From: Thalassotalea_B piscium_A
GTDB lineage: Bacteria; Pseudomonadota; Gammaproteobacteria; Enterobacterales; Alteromonadaceae
Assembly (NCBI GenBank): GCA_049347715.1
Contig: CP186339.1
Span: forward strand, 868,001-932,000
DNA: 64,000 nucleotides
Reading direction: 5' to 3'
Shown: piece by piece, positions 27,004-36,088 of the stretch
How the letters are laid out: the number at the start of each line of letters is the position of its first letter
Numbering within the stretch: the stretch's first letter is position 1
Position numbers and translations under genes: made by a program
Notes under the pieces: model-generated
Database searches by the model: none
The model's input: only the letters and a program-made list of their open reading frames with translations
Told to the model about the DNA's origin: nothing

Positions 27004-27783
27004 ATGGATATTTCTCGTCAAGCTTATTACAAACAGTGTAAGGCGCAAATACGGCGTGACACACATGAGCAAGCTATACTGAGCTTTATAAAACTTGAGC
27101 GCATCTATCAACCAAGAATTGGTACGCGTAAACTTAAATACTTACTGTCATTACAGCGGTTGTTTATTGGCCGAGATAAGCTATTTAAGTTACTTGCATC
27201 ACATCAAATGCTCGTATCACGTCAGCGGGCTTACCATAAAACGACCAATAGTCATCATCACTTTACTTGTCACCCAAACTTAGTCAAGGAAGGTTTAGCA
27301 CCTGAAAAGCCTGAGCAGTTGTGGGTAGCTGATATTACCTACTTGCCCACTATTTCAGGCAATACTTACTTGAGTCTAGTCACAGATGCTTTCTCAAGGA
27401 AGGTTGTTGGTTATCATGTTGATGATAATATGAGAGCAGACTCGGTTAAGCTCGCTTATTCCCACGCACTAGGACAGAGAAAAACAAACACCACCTTAGT
27501 ACATCACTCGGATAGAGGTGTTCAGTATTGCTCAAACGAATATCAACAACTTCATCAGAAGTACCAAGTAAATTGCTCGATGACAGATGGTTATGACTGT
27601 TATCAAAATGCGTTGGCTGAGCGTATCAACGGTATATTGAAAAATGAATATTTATTGGTAAAACCTAAGGACTTGAAGCAGGCAAGAAAGATGGTCGAAC
27701 AATCGATTACTATCTATTATCAAAGAAGGCCACATACGGCCTTAAAATACAAAACGCCCGATGAAGTGCATCAGGCGTTTTAA
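27004..27783 (+). CDS. IS3-family transposase OrfB (DDE integrase)
   Basis: A 259-residue product if started at ATG 27004; in the cell it is probably made as part of OrfAB, because the frame is open back to the A6G site and residues before the ATG (QQKAIATLSVTKACSFM) match typical OrfB beginnings. An HTH_21-like segment (about 25-80) precedes the rve integrase core: WVADITYLPT with the first Asp, VHHSDRGVQYCS with the second, and YQNALAERINGILKNEYL with the catalytic Glu. All three DDE residues are present, so the enzyme looks functional. Confidence 0.92.
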   Translation: MDISRQAYYKQCKAQIRRDTHEQAILSFIKLERIYQPRIGTRKLKYLLSLQRLFIGRDKLFKLLASHQMLVSRQRAYHKTTNSHHHFTCHPNLVKEGLAPEKPEQLWVADITYLPTISGNTYLSLVTDAFSRKVVGYHVDDNMRADSVKLAYSHALGQRKTNTTLVHHSDRGVQYCSNEYQQLHQKYQVNCSMTDGYDCYQNALAERINGILKNEYLLVKPKDLKQARKMVEQSITIYYQRRPHTALKYKTPDEVHQAF

Positions 27784-27791
27784 TTTAAAAT

Positions 27792-27817
27792 GTGTCAACC
27801 TATGCTAGGACGGGTCA
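27792..27817 (-). repeat. IS3 right terminal inverted repeat
   Basis: Read on the minus strand it begins TGACCCGTCCTAGCATAGG and continues TTGACAC. The AAT target duplicate follows at 27818-27820. On the plus strand its last bases, AGGACGGG, fall 10 or so bases before the acyltransferase ATG and may act as that gene's ribosome site. Confidence 0.88.
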
Positions 27818-27821
27818 AATT

Positions 27822-29771
27822 ATGCTTTATAGAAAAGATATAAATGGCCTTAGGGCTATTGCGGTTTTAAGTGTTCTTTTTTTTCATGTAGACTTTTCCT
27901 ATTTTTCAGGTGGTTATTTAGGTGTTGATGTTTTTTTTGTTATATCCGGTTACTTAATAACTAAAATCTTGTATTTACAGTATCAAACAGGTCGCCTTTC
28001 ATTAAAAACGTTTTATTTGAGGCGTACTAAAAGGTTACTTCCTGCTCTTTTTGTGATGCTGTTTTTAAGCTTGATTGTACTAAGTATTCAGCTTCCTTCA
28101 ACATTACTTTTAACTTCTGTAGAGTCTATTTTTGCAGCTACATTTTCTATTTCCAATATTCTTTTTTATACCCAAGCTGGATATTTTGATGTCGATACGA
28201 CTACTAAGCCTTTTTTACATACATGGAGTTTAGGAGTAGAAGAACAGTTTTATTTGGTGTGGCCTTTATTATTGATACTTGTGTTTAAACTGTGGGGGTA
28301 CAAAAAAGGGTCATATATATTACTTTGTCTAGGTGTTATTAGTTTTATATGGAATATTATTGAAGTAAAACATAACGTTTCTGCCGCTTTTTATCTATCG
28401 CATTTAAGAGGTTGGGAGTTTGTTGCAGGGGCTTCATGTATTTACTTCGAAAGAAAGAATATCACCCAAGTACTTTCTAATACATTATTTATATTAGGCC
28501 TTCTTTTACTATTTACAGCATTTTTTTACTATGATGACAGTATATTATTTCCTGGCTATTGGGCATTGCCACCAGTATTTGCATCAGTTCTTCTTATAAT
28601 TACAGGTAATAGAACCTCTTTTACATATATATTGGAAAATAAACTTTGTCTATATCTTGGTACAATTTCTTATTCTCTTTATTTATATCATTGGCCTATT
28701 AGAGTTATTTATGAAAGATATGTAGGAAGAGACTTATTAATATCAGATTCATTACTCATTATTGTTCTTAGCTTTATCTTTGGCGCTTTATCGTATCACC
28801 TTGTAGAGGAGAACTTTAAGGACAAAAAGGTTAACCAAAGCAAGTGTGGTAAAACCGATAGGGCAAGCAAAAATTTTATTTATGTCCTCCTTCCTTTGAT
28901 TGTCCTTTTACCAAGTGGATATATTTGGTTAAAGGATGGACTTATTACTCCTGTACCGTCCTATATAATGAAGATCGCTTCGGGAGAAAAATATGATCCG
29001 TCTGCTATTTATAGAAGACATGAATGTTTTATTATGGATGACTTTGAAGATTATAATAAAGATCTTTGTATGAAAATAAAGGATTCCAAGAATAAGAATA
29101 TACTTATCATAGGTGACTCTCACGCTGCTCATTTATGGTTTGGCGTTAACAAAGTATTTGATGAATATAATGTTTTACAAGCTACCTCAGCAAGTTGCCA
29201 TCCTTTAATAGGATATCAATTAGTTAGATGGAAAAGCTGTAAGCCCATGGTAAAATATATTTTTAATGAATTGATTTTTACTCCTAATAGAATGGTTATC
29301 CTTGCGGCTAAATGGAATAAAAAAGATTTTCCGTATTTGAGAAAAACTATTCAATTCCTCGAAGGAAATCAAATACCTTACGTTTTTTTAGGACCTACAA
29401 TATCTTATCATGGTACTTTGCCTAGCCGGATAGCTGAATATGGGAAGCTGGAAGGTCTCCCTGAGTATTTATCTAAATACTTATTAAAACATAGAAGTTG
29501 GGATATGTTATTTTCGAAAAAAATGAATATGTTAGGTGCTAATTACTTATCTATTTATGACGCTATTTGTACTTCTAGTACTTGCCCTGCTCTAAATGAA
29601 AATAACGATGTATTACAGTATGATTATAGTCACCTTACAGCTGAGGGAAGTATATATTTTGCTCAGAAGTTAAAAGGACAAATAATAGATAAGCTCAACC
29701 GAGTAAATGCATTACAACGATTAACTAATGACGTTAAGCAGGGCTCTGAGCATAGTAAAAAAAAACAATGA
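27822..29771 (+). CDS. OafA-type O-acyltransferase with SGNH domain
   Basis: A 649-residue protein. The true start is ATG 27822; residues before it would come from the IS end. An acyltransferase-3 membrane domain (about 1-345, ten or so helices) opens with YRKDINGLRAIAVLSVLFFH and GGYLGVDVFFVISGYLIT, and SLGVEEQFYLVWPLL lies near 140. A C-terminal SGNH domain (about 400-640) has IIGDSHAAHLWFG and a DYSHLTAEG catalytic Asp-His. Such two-domain proteins carry acetyl groups across the inner membrane onto glycans such as O-antigen. Here it would decorate the capsule. Its last 51 bases overlap the convergent gene. Confidence 0.88.
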   Translation: MLYRKDINGLRAIAVLSVLFFHVDFSYFSGGYLGVDVFFVISGYLITKILYLQYQTGRLSLKTFYLRRTKRLLPALFVMLFLSLIVLSIQLPSTLLLTSVESIFAATFSISNILFYTQAGYFDVDTTTKPFLHTWSLGVEEQFYLVWPLLLILVFKLWGYKKGSYILLCLGVISFIWNIIEVKHNVSAAFYLSHLRGWEFVAGASCIYFERKNITQVLSNTLFILGLLLLFTAFFYYDDSILFPGYWALPPVFASVLLIITGNRTSFTYILENKLCLYLGTISYSLYLYHWPIRVIYERYVGRDLLISDSLLIIVLSFIFGALSYHLVEENFKDKKVNQSKCGKTDRASKNFIYVLLPLIVLLPSGYIWLKDGLITPVPSYIMKIASGEKYDPSAIYRRHECFIMDDFEDYNKDLCMKIKDSKNKNILIIGDSHAAHLWFGVNKVFDEYNVLQATSASCHPLIGYQLVRWKSCKPMVKYIFNELIFTPNRMVILAAKWNKKDFPYLRKTIQFLEGNQIPYVFLGPTISYHGTLPSRIAEYGKLEGLPEYLSKYLLKHRSWDMLFSKKMNMLGANYLSIYDAICTSSTCPALNENNDVLQYDYSHLTAEGSIYFAQKLKGQIIDKLNRVNALQRLTNDVKQGSEHSKKKQ

Positions 29772-30863
29772 TGCTTTATTAAAGGTAACCGCTTTAACTT
29801 TTCGAATAGCTGATTTATGTGCCTTTAGTAAGTTACATTGCATGTTTATTTCTTGCTGAGCAGAAAAAATTAGATGATGTAATAGGTGAGTATCTATATT
29901 GTGATTACCGTCTAAAGTTAACTCTTTTTTATGGGTAGTTATAATCCCTTTTCCTAACGAAATTATCTTCTTCCTAAAACAAAGCCCTTCGAGCAATACT
30001 GTACTATTAATGCCTATAATATACTCTGATTCTGCTATTAATTGGTGCAGTTCAGTTGTTGAGTCAACAATGAAGTTACTTTGTTGACTCGTAATAGGGT
30101 AGGCATACTCCCCTAAAGGATGTGGTCGTAATATAACGGTAAACTCAGCTGGTATATTTTCTTCTAAGTACGCGATAAATAGTTTCATCGACTTAAAAGG
30201 GGAGTGCAGCGTAATATTTGTGTCTGTGTCTACTTGCAGTGGCACTAATATTTGCTTTGGCTTTTCTACAATATGTTGAAATGGCTTAGTGTAAGAATCT
30301 AACCATTGGTCGAGTTCTTTCTGTTGTGCGCTATCGATTGCTGGAGGCTCATTTTTAGCTATGCTACTACGGGCATTTACACCTTCTGGATCAATGTAGT
30401 AATAGTCTTTTTGTGGAAACCAACCGTGCTCGATATAATTAAAATTAAATCCCATATTTTTGGCTAGCATTACAAAATCTTGCTGGTGCTCAGCTTGACC
30501 ATTCCATATGTATATAAGTTCAGGGTTAAATTCTTGTAATAATGGGGTGTAAAACGCTTTACGAAGCACTGCTATTTTATTTAATTTATTGGCGAGAGTT
30601 TTTTGTGACAAATCTTTAAATGTTTTCTTTGGGGGCCTGAAACAGGTATAGCGAATACTTTTGTTTGTCGCAATGTAAGCACAAATAGTTGAGGTGCAAT
30701 TAATTACCTTTTTAGGTGTAAGTTTGCCCTGTAGGGTATAAATAACACGTTGTTCGCAGGCTATAACCACATCGTGTCCTTCAGATGCTAATTTAGTGGC
30801 GAAATTACTAAAAAAGGGCGCTTTGTTAATATCAGCTAACGGTTCATAAATTAAAATACGCAT
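29721..30863 (-). CDS. KpsS-like capsule polysaccharide glycosyltransferase (copy 2)
   Basis: A 380-residue paralogue of the gene at 11703. Shared motifs include IWNG, HGWFPQKDYYYIDPEGVN, PLQVDTDTNITLHSPFKSMK, RPHP and GINSTVLLEGL, in the same order and spacing. The N-terminal RILIYEPLADINKAP also parallels RAPIMQQ of copy 1. It is probably a cytoplasmic GT-B transferase of the KpsS/KpsC superfamily, adding Kdo or pseudaminic acid at the base of the capsule. It is last in a minus-strand unit with the ABC exporter, 12 bases after kpsT. Having two divergent copies suggests different linkages or sugars. Confidence 0.65.
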   Translation of the reverse strand: MRILIYEPLADINKAPFFSNFATKLASEGHDVVIACEQRVIYTLQGKLTPKKVINCTSTICAYIATNKSIRYTCFRPPKKTFKDLSQKTLANKLNKIAVLRKAFYTPLLQEFNPELIYIWNGQAEHQQDFVMLAKNMGFNFNYIEHGWFPQKDYYYIDPEGVNARSSIAKNEPPAIDSAQQKELDQWLDSYTKPFQHIVEKPKQILVPLQVDTDTNITLHSPFKSMKLFIAYLEENIPAEFTVILRPHPLGEYAYPITSQQSNFIVDSTTELHQLIAESEYIIGINSTVLLEGLCFRKKIISLGKGIITTHKKELTLDGNHNIDTHLLHHLIFSAQQEINMQCNLLKAHKSAIRKVKAVTFNKASLFFFTMLRALLNVIS

Positions 30864-30875
30864 ATGTAAGTAAAG

Positions 30876-31577
30876 CTACTCTTTTTCAAGATAAGTATTA
30901 TATTCTTTTAATACTTCATTGGTTTCACCAAATTTTTGAACAATACCATTTTCTATCCATACGGTTTTATTACATAATGATCTGATTATTCCTGCACTGT
31001 GTGAAACAAGGACTACGGTATCGCCAGAAAGTAACTTGTCTTCCATTACCTTTTTTGACTTCTTTTTAAAAACAACATCACCAACAGATAATATTTCATC
31101 AACTAAAAGTATATCGCTTTTAACATGAGTAGCTATAGAGAAGCCTAAACGTTGCTTCATTCCTGAAGAATAATTTTTAACAGGTTCGTCGATAAATTTC
31201 CCTAATTCAGAAAACTCTATAATTTCTGGTAACTTATTTGTAATCTCTTTTTTACTTAAACCGAGCAACATGCCATTTAAAATAGCATTATTTCTGCCAC
31301 TTACATTGCCATCAAATCCTGCATTTAATGTAAGTAATGCGGTGCTATAGCCATGATTTATAAATGTACCATTATCAGGTTTTATAGTACTGTTTAAAAT
31401 TTTTAGTAGTGTACTCTTACCAACACCATTCCTACCAATAACACCTAATGAATCACCGTGATAAAGCTCGAAAGAAATATCTTTGAGCGCTTGATGTACG
31501 GTACGTTGTTTGAAAATTGGTAGGCCACTTTTATAAGTGACCCCTATGTTTTTTAACGTTAATAGTGGATTACTCAT
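30876..31577 (-). CDS. kpsT: Capsular polysaccharide ABC transporter, ATPase
   Basis: A 233-residue ABC ATPase. Walker A GRNGVGKST is near residue 42, the signature NYSSGMKQRLGFSIA near 135, Walker B DILLVDEILSVGD near 155 and the His loop VLVSHSAG near 190. There is no C-terminal carbohydrate-binding domain as in O-antigen Wzt proteins, so it fits the short KpsT/CtrD group that exports Kdo-linked capsules. It overlaps kpsM by 4 bases. Some pse- and GT-linked exporters are annotated wzt; the KpsC/KpsS/KpsF context favours the capsule name. Confidence 0.88.
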   Translation of the reverse strand: MSNPLLTLKNIGVTYKSGLPIFKQRTVHQALKDISFELYHGDSLGVIGRNGVGKSTLLKILNSTIKPDNGTFINHGYSTALLTLNAGFDGNVSGRNNAILNGMLLGLSKKEITNKLPEIIEFSELGKFIDEPVKNYSSGMKQRLGFSIATHVKSDILLVDEILSVGDVVFKKKSKKVMEDKLLSGDTVVLVSHSAGIIRSLCNKTVWIENGIVQKFGETNEVLKEYNTYLEKE

Positions 31578-32350
31578 TTTTGTAATAGTACTCTTGCAAA
31601 AATAGGATCTAATTTACGTAATAATAATGTAGATAAAATTACTGCTATAAAAGCGGTGCAGGCAAAGTAAGCAAGTTGAATTAAATCAGGTATTTCGCCG
31701 TGCATTAATATACCGCGATAATTCGCAATTAGTTGAGACATAGGGTTGTAATCAAAATATTGTTGAATGTTTTCTGGTAACTTATCTACCGCGTAAATAA
31801 CACCAGAAAGGTAAAAAGCAATACGTAATATATGCCTAATAACTTCCTTTAAATCAGGAACGAAGGGGACTATAGTCGCAACTAGGTTTGCTACAGCTGT
31901 ATTAATAAAGTGCTGGGTTAAAAGCACTAAAGGAAGGGCGTAGTATGCTTTTGTGATGGGGAACCCATAAATCCATAAAAAAACTAGTAACAATGTAAAT
32001 ATTATTAAAAATTTAAATGCCACCATAACAAGCGTGATGCTGGGTAATATTATTTTAGGAAAGTTCAATTGTGATACCAATCCTAATGCCCCATCAATTG
32101 AGCCCGCACTACTTTGAACTGAGTTTGAAAACCACCGCCAAGTAACTAAACCTATTAATAAAAAAGGGACAAAATCTTCAGTACCTCTTTTTAATATGAC
32201 GGCAAAAACAATGTAGTAGATTCCCATAAAAATTATAGGCTCTAACATCCACCAAATAAAGCTTAAGTAAGTTTTGGATGCTTCCGATTTGAGCTGGACT
32301 AAAGCTTTATAAAAAATAATATCTCTGTAGTGTTTGGAAACTAAAAACAA
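31574..32350 (-). CDS. kpsM: Capsular polysaccharide ABC transporter, permease
   Basis: A 258-residue ABC-2-type permease with about six membrane segments and LSFIWWMLEPIIFMGIYYIVF near residue 29. The start is TTG 32350 on the minus strand behind AGAGG; the next methionine (residue 35) would cut into the first helix. With the short KpsT it exports lipid-linked capsule across the inner membrane. No KpsE-like adaptor is seen nearby; the SLBB protein at 38220 is the only candidate periplasmic/outer-membrane partner in the window. Confidence 0.87.
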   Translation of the reverse strand: MFLVSKHYRDIIFYKALVQLKSEASKTYLSFIWWMLEPIIFMGIYYIVFAVILKRGTEDFVPFLLIGLVTWRWFSNSVQSSAGSIDGALGLVSQLNFPKIILPSITLVMVAFKFLIIFTLLLVFLWIYGFPITKAYYALPLVLLTQHFINTAVANLVATIVPFVPDLKEVIRHILRIAFYLSGVIYAVDKLPENIQQYFDYNPMSQLIANYRGILMHGEIPDLIQLAYFACTAFIAVILSTLLLRKLDPIFARVLLQK

Positions 32351-32363
32351 TGAGAGCCTCTAC

Positions 32364-33611
32364 CTATTTTATGTTGTTGTATATGTTTAATGTTTTCCTC
32401 GTCATATCAATAATAGATAACGGGGGAAAGATATTAACATTTTCGTAAGGATTTTCTAACTGAAAAGTCAGTCTATCTTTTAAATCTTTATAATTAAGGG
32501 CGGGGTAGGTTAAAGAATGTTCTACTAATTCCGCAGCGCCAGGTACATCAGAACAAATTACGGTTTTATTTCTTGCATGTGCTTCTAATATTACTTGGGG
32601 TTGGTTCTCTGGGGATAAACTTGGCACGACGATTAAGTCAACACTATCAATGAATTTGATCATATCATTTTCTGATAGTTGACCTAACCAAATTACTTTA
32701 TGAGGAATGTTTATCTGATTTAAATACTGTAAATATGAATTATTAGCACAAGTACCGGCTATTTTAATGGTTAATGGTTGTGTTATTTCTTTCAAGGCTA
32801 GAAATAAAATATGTAAACCTTTATGGGGCGAAATGGCACCAGCAAAACCTATACTTTTGGGTTTATGATTTATGTTTTTAGGTATATTTTCAAACCAATA
32901 GTTTTTTAAACCGGCAGGTATGATAGAAAAGTTAGCTATTTTATACTCAGCTAATAGAGAGTTTTTAGCGGTTTGCGAAAGAAAGATAACATGGTCGATA
33001 TTACTAAATGTTTGTTGGATAATGTTTTTTCTATTATGCCAATCCATTTTTATATTTTTTAAGTTTAGCAATGTTCTTAATCCAATATTTAATGCTGTTT
33101 TACCTAACGGGATTTTCTTTATATGCTGATAAGAGTCAGATGTTGCGGCAATACATTTAATGCATTCGTTTGAATCTTTATTTCCTTTGCAAAGGTTACC
33201 ATGTTGGGTGATCAGGGTACTTTTAGGGCAAAGCCACCAAAAGTCGGTGATGGTTAAAACTGTTTTTATTTTAAGATGTTTAGCCGCAGCAATAATATTT
33301 AAGCCAATGTGCGCAGGGTTTACTAAATGTATTATATCTGGAGCTAAGCTTTGCAATAGTGATTTGTAGGTGTTACTTGCAGCGCCTTTTACTGTATACC
33401 AGTTATCAGTCCTCATTTTAATAATAGAGTATTTTGATTTTTTGATGTTGAAATTGTATGGGATATCTGGGAATAAATTATCTGGGTCACCAGCTAAAAT
33501 AGTCACTTTTACTTTGTTATGCTCAAGTAGTTTTGTTAGGTTTTGAATGTATTTTTCAGTTCCTTGATGGTAACCTTCACCAAATTGCATAGTCGCTATA
33601 ACAATATGCAT
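32364..33611 (-). CDS. GT4 family glycosyltransferase
   Basis: A 415-residue GT-B glycosyltransferase. The N-terminal GEGYHQGTEKYIQNL is the acceptor-side loop; GFAGAISPHKGLHILFLAL near 255 opens the nucleotide-sugar domain; VPSLSPENQPQVILEAHARN near 336 carries the E-x7-E-like catalytic pair. A cysteine-rich insertion (CPKSTLI...CKGNKDSNECIKC, residues about 128-155) is seen in several capsule GT4 enzymes. It is the first gene of the minus-strand unit with kpsM, kpsT and a KpsS-like gene. Donor and acceptor are unknown. Confidence 0.82.
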   Translation of the reverse strand: MHIVIATMQFGEGYHQGTEKYIQNLTKLLEHNKVKVTILAGDPDNLFPDIPYNFNIKKSKYSIIKMRTDNWYTVKGAASNTYKSLLQSLAPDIIHLVNPAHIGLNIIAAAKHLKIKTVLTITDFWWLCPKSTLITQHGNLCKGNKDSNECIKCIAATSDSYQHIKKIPLGKTALNIGLRTLLNLKNIKMDWHNRKNIIQQTFSNIDHVIFLSQTAKNSLLAEYKIANFSIIPAGLKNYWFENIPKNINHKPKSIGFAGAISPHKGLHILFLALKEITQPLTIKIAGTCANNSYLQYLNQINIPHKVIWLGQLSENDMIKFIDSVDLIVVPSLSPENQPQVILEAHARNKTVICSDVPGAAELVEHSLTYPALNYKDLKDRLTFQLENPYENVNIFPPLSIIDMTRKTLNIYNNIK

Positions 33612-33678
33612 TACTATCCTTTTCCACTAAAACTACATAATCTATATATTTTACATAGTTTATATGTGTAAATCACAA

Positions 33679-33684
33679 TATAAT
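33679..33684 (+). promoter_or_regulatory. Possible -10 box in the divergent spacer
   Basis: TATAAT lies 41 bases before the TTG of the plus-strand GT gene, within the 113-base spacer (33612-33724) between divergent glycosyltransferase genes. No -35 at the ideal distance is clear; TTTACA lies too far upstream. The spacer must hold promoters for both directions, but only this box stands out. Confidence 0.3.
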
Positions 33685-33724
33685 TTAAAATTTACTTTTA
33701 AAAAATTCAGCAAGAGAGTTTAGT

Positions 33725-34801
33725 TTGGCTATTTTATATGATTATTTAGAGGTTGTAGGAGGGGCAGAAAGCTTTACTATTGACCTTGCCAACAAAACGA
33801 AACAAACCATTATTGTTGCGGGAGTGAATGAGACAATAATTGAAAAACTACCAAAAATAGAGAATAACCTTACTCAATTATCTACTCTAACTTCTATTCC
33901 TTTATGGAAATCTATTAAAGCAATGCATGCATTTCGTTTTATTAATGAAAATCATCTACAAGATCCGGTTAACTTATTTTCAGGGAATAATGCACCTTTA
34001 GCCGTATATAATTCCTCTGCACAAAAAAACTATTATTATTGTCATACACCTCCACGTTTTGTATATGATTTATATGACTATTATCAGAAAAATCTTCCAT
34101 GGTATCAAAAAAAAGTGGTTGATGTCTTTGCTAAATATGTAAAATCCCAATATGAACCTGCGATCCATCAAATGGATAAAATTTTTTGTAATTCTAAGAA
34201 TGTTCAAAGCAGAATTGCAAAGTTTTTAGATTGTGAGGCGGAAGTTATATATCCACCAATTGCAACTCAGAAGTATTTTAATAAACCAAGCAATGGTTTC
34301 TATTTATCAACGGCGCGTTTAGAGGATTACAAAAGAGTTGAAATTATTGTTGATGCTTTCTTGCAGATGCCAGATAAACATTTAGTCGTAGTCTCAGGGG
34401 GGACATTATTAGAAGTTTTACGCAAAAAAACCGCGGAAGCCATTAATATTAATATTGTAGGGTGGGTTACAGAAGACGTATTATTGAATTATATTGCTGA
34501 ATGCATAGCGACAATATATTTACCTATTGATGAAGACTTTGGCATGTCTCCAGTAGAGTCAATGGCGGCAGGAAAGCCAGTTATTGGTGTTAATGATGGT
34601 GGCCTGAAAGAAACAATACTACATCAACAAACGGGATGGCTTTGTCCCGCCAGTCTAACTATAGAACATATTATTGATGCGGTTAATTTTATGTCAGTTA
34701 ACACAGCAAATAGTATGAAGAAGGCGTGTTTTATTCAGGCTTCGTCTTTTTCTTCCGACATTTTTTATCAACGTATGAATGAGATCTTCTTAAATAGGTA
34801 A
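33725..34801 (+). CDS. GT4 family glycosyltransferase
   Basis: A 358-residue GT-B enzyme starting at TTG 33725; the next Met is at residue 61, so an ATG start would remove the acceptor loop EVVGGAESFT. YYYCHTPPRFVYDLYDYY near 98 and IDEDFGMSPVESMAAGKPVIG near 264 (catalytic E-x7-E) are typical of mannosyltransferase-like GT4 proteins. GDP-mannose made by ManB/ManC is a plausible donor. It begins the plus-strand part of the locus and is followed after 7 bases by another GT4. Confidence 0.83.
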   Translation: MAILYDYLEVVGGAESFTIDLANKTKQTIIVAGVNETIIEKLPKIENNLTQLSTLTSIPLWKSIKAMHAFRFINENHLQDPVNLFSGNNAPLAVYNSSAQKNYYYCHTPPRFVYDLYDYYQKNLPWYQKKVVDVFAKYVKSQYEPAIHQMDKIFCNSKNVQSRIAKFLDCEAEVIYPPIATQKYFNKPSNGFYLSTARLEDYKRVEIIVDAFLQMPDKHLVVVSGGTLLEVLRKKTAEAININIVGWVTEDVLLNYIAECIATIYLPIDEDFGMSPVESMAAGKPVIGVNDGGLKETILHQQTGWLCPASLTIEHIIDAVNFMSVNTANSMKKACFIQASSFSSDIFYQRMNEIFLNR

Positions 34802-34808
34802 CTTACTC

Positions 34809-35963
34809 TTGGCAAAAATTCTTCACTTAGGTAAATATCATCCCCCCTTTATGGGAGGGATCGAAAATTTTATGTCTGCTTTAATGCAGCAACAAGTTTT
34901 AGATGGTGATGAAGTGTCTGCTTTAGTTCATCATCATGAAAAAAAACAAAAATTTCGCCTAGAGTTAGACGGTTTGGTGAAAGTATTTCGTGTTCCATGT
35001 ATGGGTACACTTGCTTATGCGCCAATTTCACCGCTATTTGGCTTCTACTTAAATAAAATAGTTAAAGAAGAAAAACCAGATCTAATTCATATACATCTGC
35101 CTAATTTATCCGCCTTTTGGTACCTATTTAATAGTAGAGCTAAAAAAATCCCTATGGTTGTTCATTGGCATGCTGATGTACTAGGAAGTTTACCTGAGTT
35201 AAAAATTAAGCTTTTATATCCATTTTATCGTCTCTTCGAAAAAGCACTACTCAAAAGAGCTTCTGAAATAATTGTAACTTCGCCCGTCTATTTAAAATCA
35301 AGTGAACCTTTAAAATCATTTACTGAAAAAGCTAATGTTATTCCATTAGGCTTATCTGATGATAATTGTGATATTTATTCTGAAATTGTCCAAAACGATC
35401 AACTTAATTTACTGATAATTGGTCGTTTAACGTATTACAAAGGGCATTTAGTTTTATTAAAAGCGTTATCGGAACTAAAAAAACAAGGTATACAGATAAA
35501 TTTAACTATTGTTGGGGGGGGAGAATTAAAAGACGATATTGTGGCTTACATTGATCAGTTAGCCCTTTCAAAAAATGTAAGAATGTTGAGCAATTTATCT
35601 AATGATGCACTTACACAAGAGCTGATAAGTACTCATTTGTTATGTTTACCTTCAATAGAGCGAACAGAAGCATTTGGAGTGGTTCTTTTAGAAGCTATGA
35701 GAGCATGTAAGCCTTGTTTAGTCACAGATGTTGAAGGTTCAGGAATGAGTTGGGTTGTTCAAGATGAAAAAACAGGGTTTGTTGTTAAGCACAATAATAT
35801 TAATAGTCTCGTTGAAAAGTTAGCCTATATTTATAATAATCCCGAATTACTTACCCGCTACGGTTTGGCTGGTCGAAGACGTTTTGAAAGTGAGTTTACT
35901 ATTCAATCTATTAATGAAAAAACAAGACATTTATATCAAAAAATCTTGAAAATAAATGAGTAA
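34809..35963 (+). CDS. GT4 family glycosyltransferase
   Basis: A 384-residue GT-B enzyme. HPPFMGGIENFMSALMQQ opens the acceptor domain, HWHADVLGSL near 120 and GRLTYYKGHLVLLKAL near 205 lead to ERTEAFGVVLLEAMRACKP near 295, the E-x7-E site. TTG 34809 is the only start that keeps the first strand AKILHLGKYHPP. It follows the preceding GT4 by 7 bases. The 125 bases after it show nothing beyond a short AT-rich spacer. Confidence 0.83.
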   Translation: MAKILHLGKYHPPFMGGIENFMSALMQQQVLDGDEVSALVHHHEKKQKFRLELDGLVKVFRVPCMGTLAYAPISPLFGFYLNKIVKEEKPDLIHIHLPNLSAFWYLFNSRAKKIPMVVHWHADVLGSLPELKIKLLYPFYRLFEKALLKRASEIIVTSPVYLKSSEPLKSFTEKANVIPLGLSDDNCDIYSEIVQNDQLNLLIIGRLTYYKGHLVLLKALSELKKQGIQINLTIVGGGELKDDIVAYIDQLALSKNVRMLSNLSNDALTQELISTHLLCLPSIERTEAFGVVLLEAMRACKPCLVTDVEGSGMSWVVQDEKTGFVVKHNNINSLVEKLAYIYNNPELLTRYGLAGRRRFESEFTIQSINEKTRHLYQKILKINE

Positions 35964-36088
35964 AATCTCTTTCGAAGAAGAATGGAACAACCTTTTTAAT
36001 GCATCGTTTTAACATCCTTTAGTATTAGCACTCGCAGTTTTGTTATGAAAACTTTATAATTCCTTTTTTACTTTAATGATGTTTTCAT

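Larger units (their letters stand above)
26526..27817 (+). mobile_element. Complete IS3-family insertion sequence, 1292 bp
   Basis: The element starts TGACTCGTCC and ends GGACGGGTCA, the TG...CA ends expected of IS3. The terminal 26 bases match as an inverted repeat at 21 positions. It is flanked by AAT on both sides (26523-26525 and 27818-27820), a 3-bp target duplication. It encodes OrfA (helix-turn-helix) and OrfB (DDE integrase) with an A6G slippery heptamer between them. It lies 34 bases after the TPR-PhyH stop and 4 bases before the acyltransferase ATG. Both reading frames are intact, so it may still be active. Confidence 0.93.
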
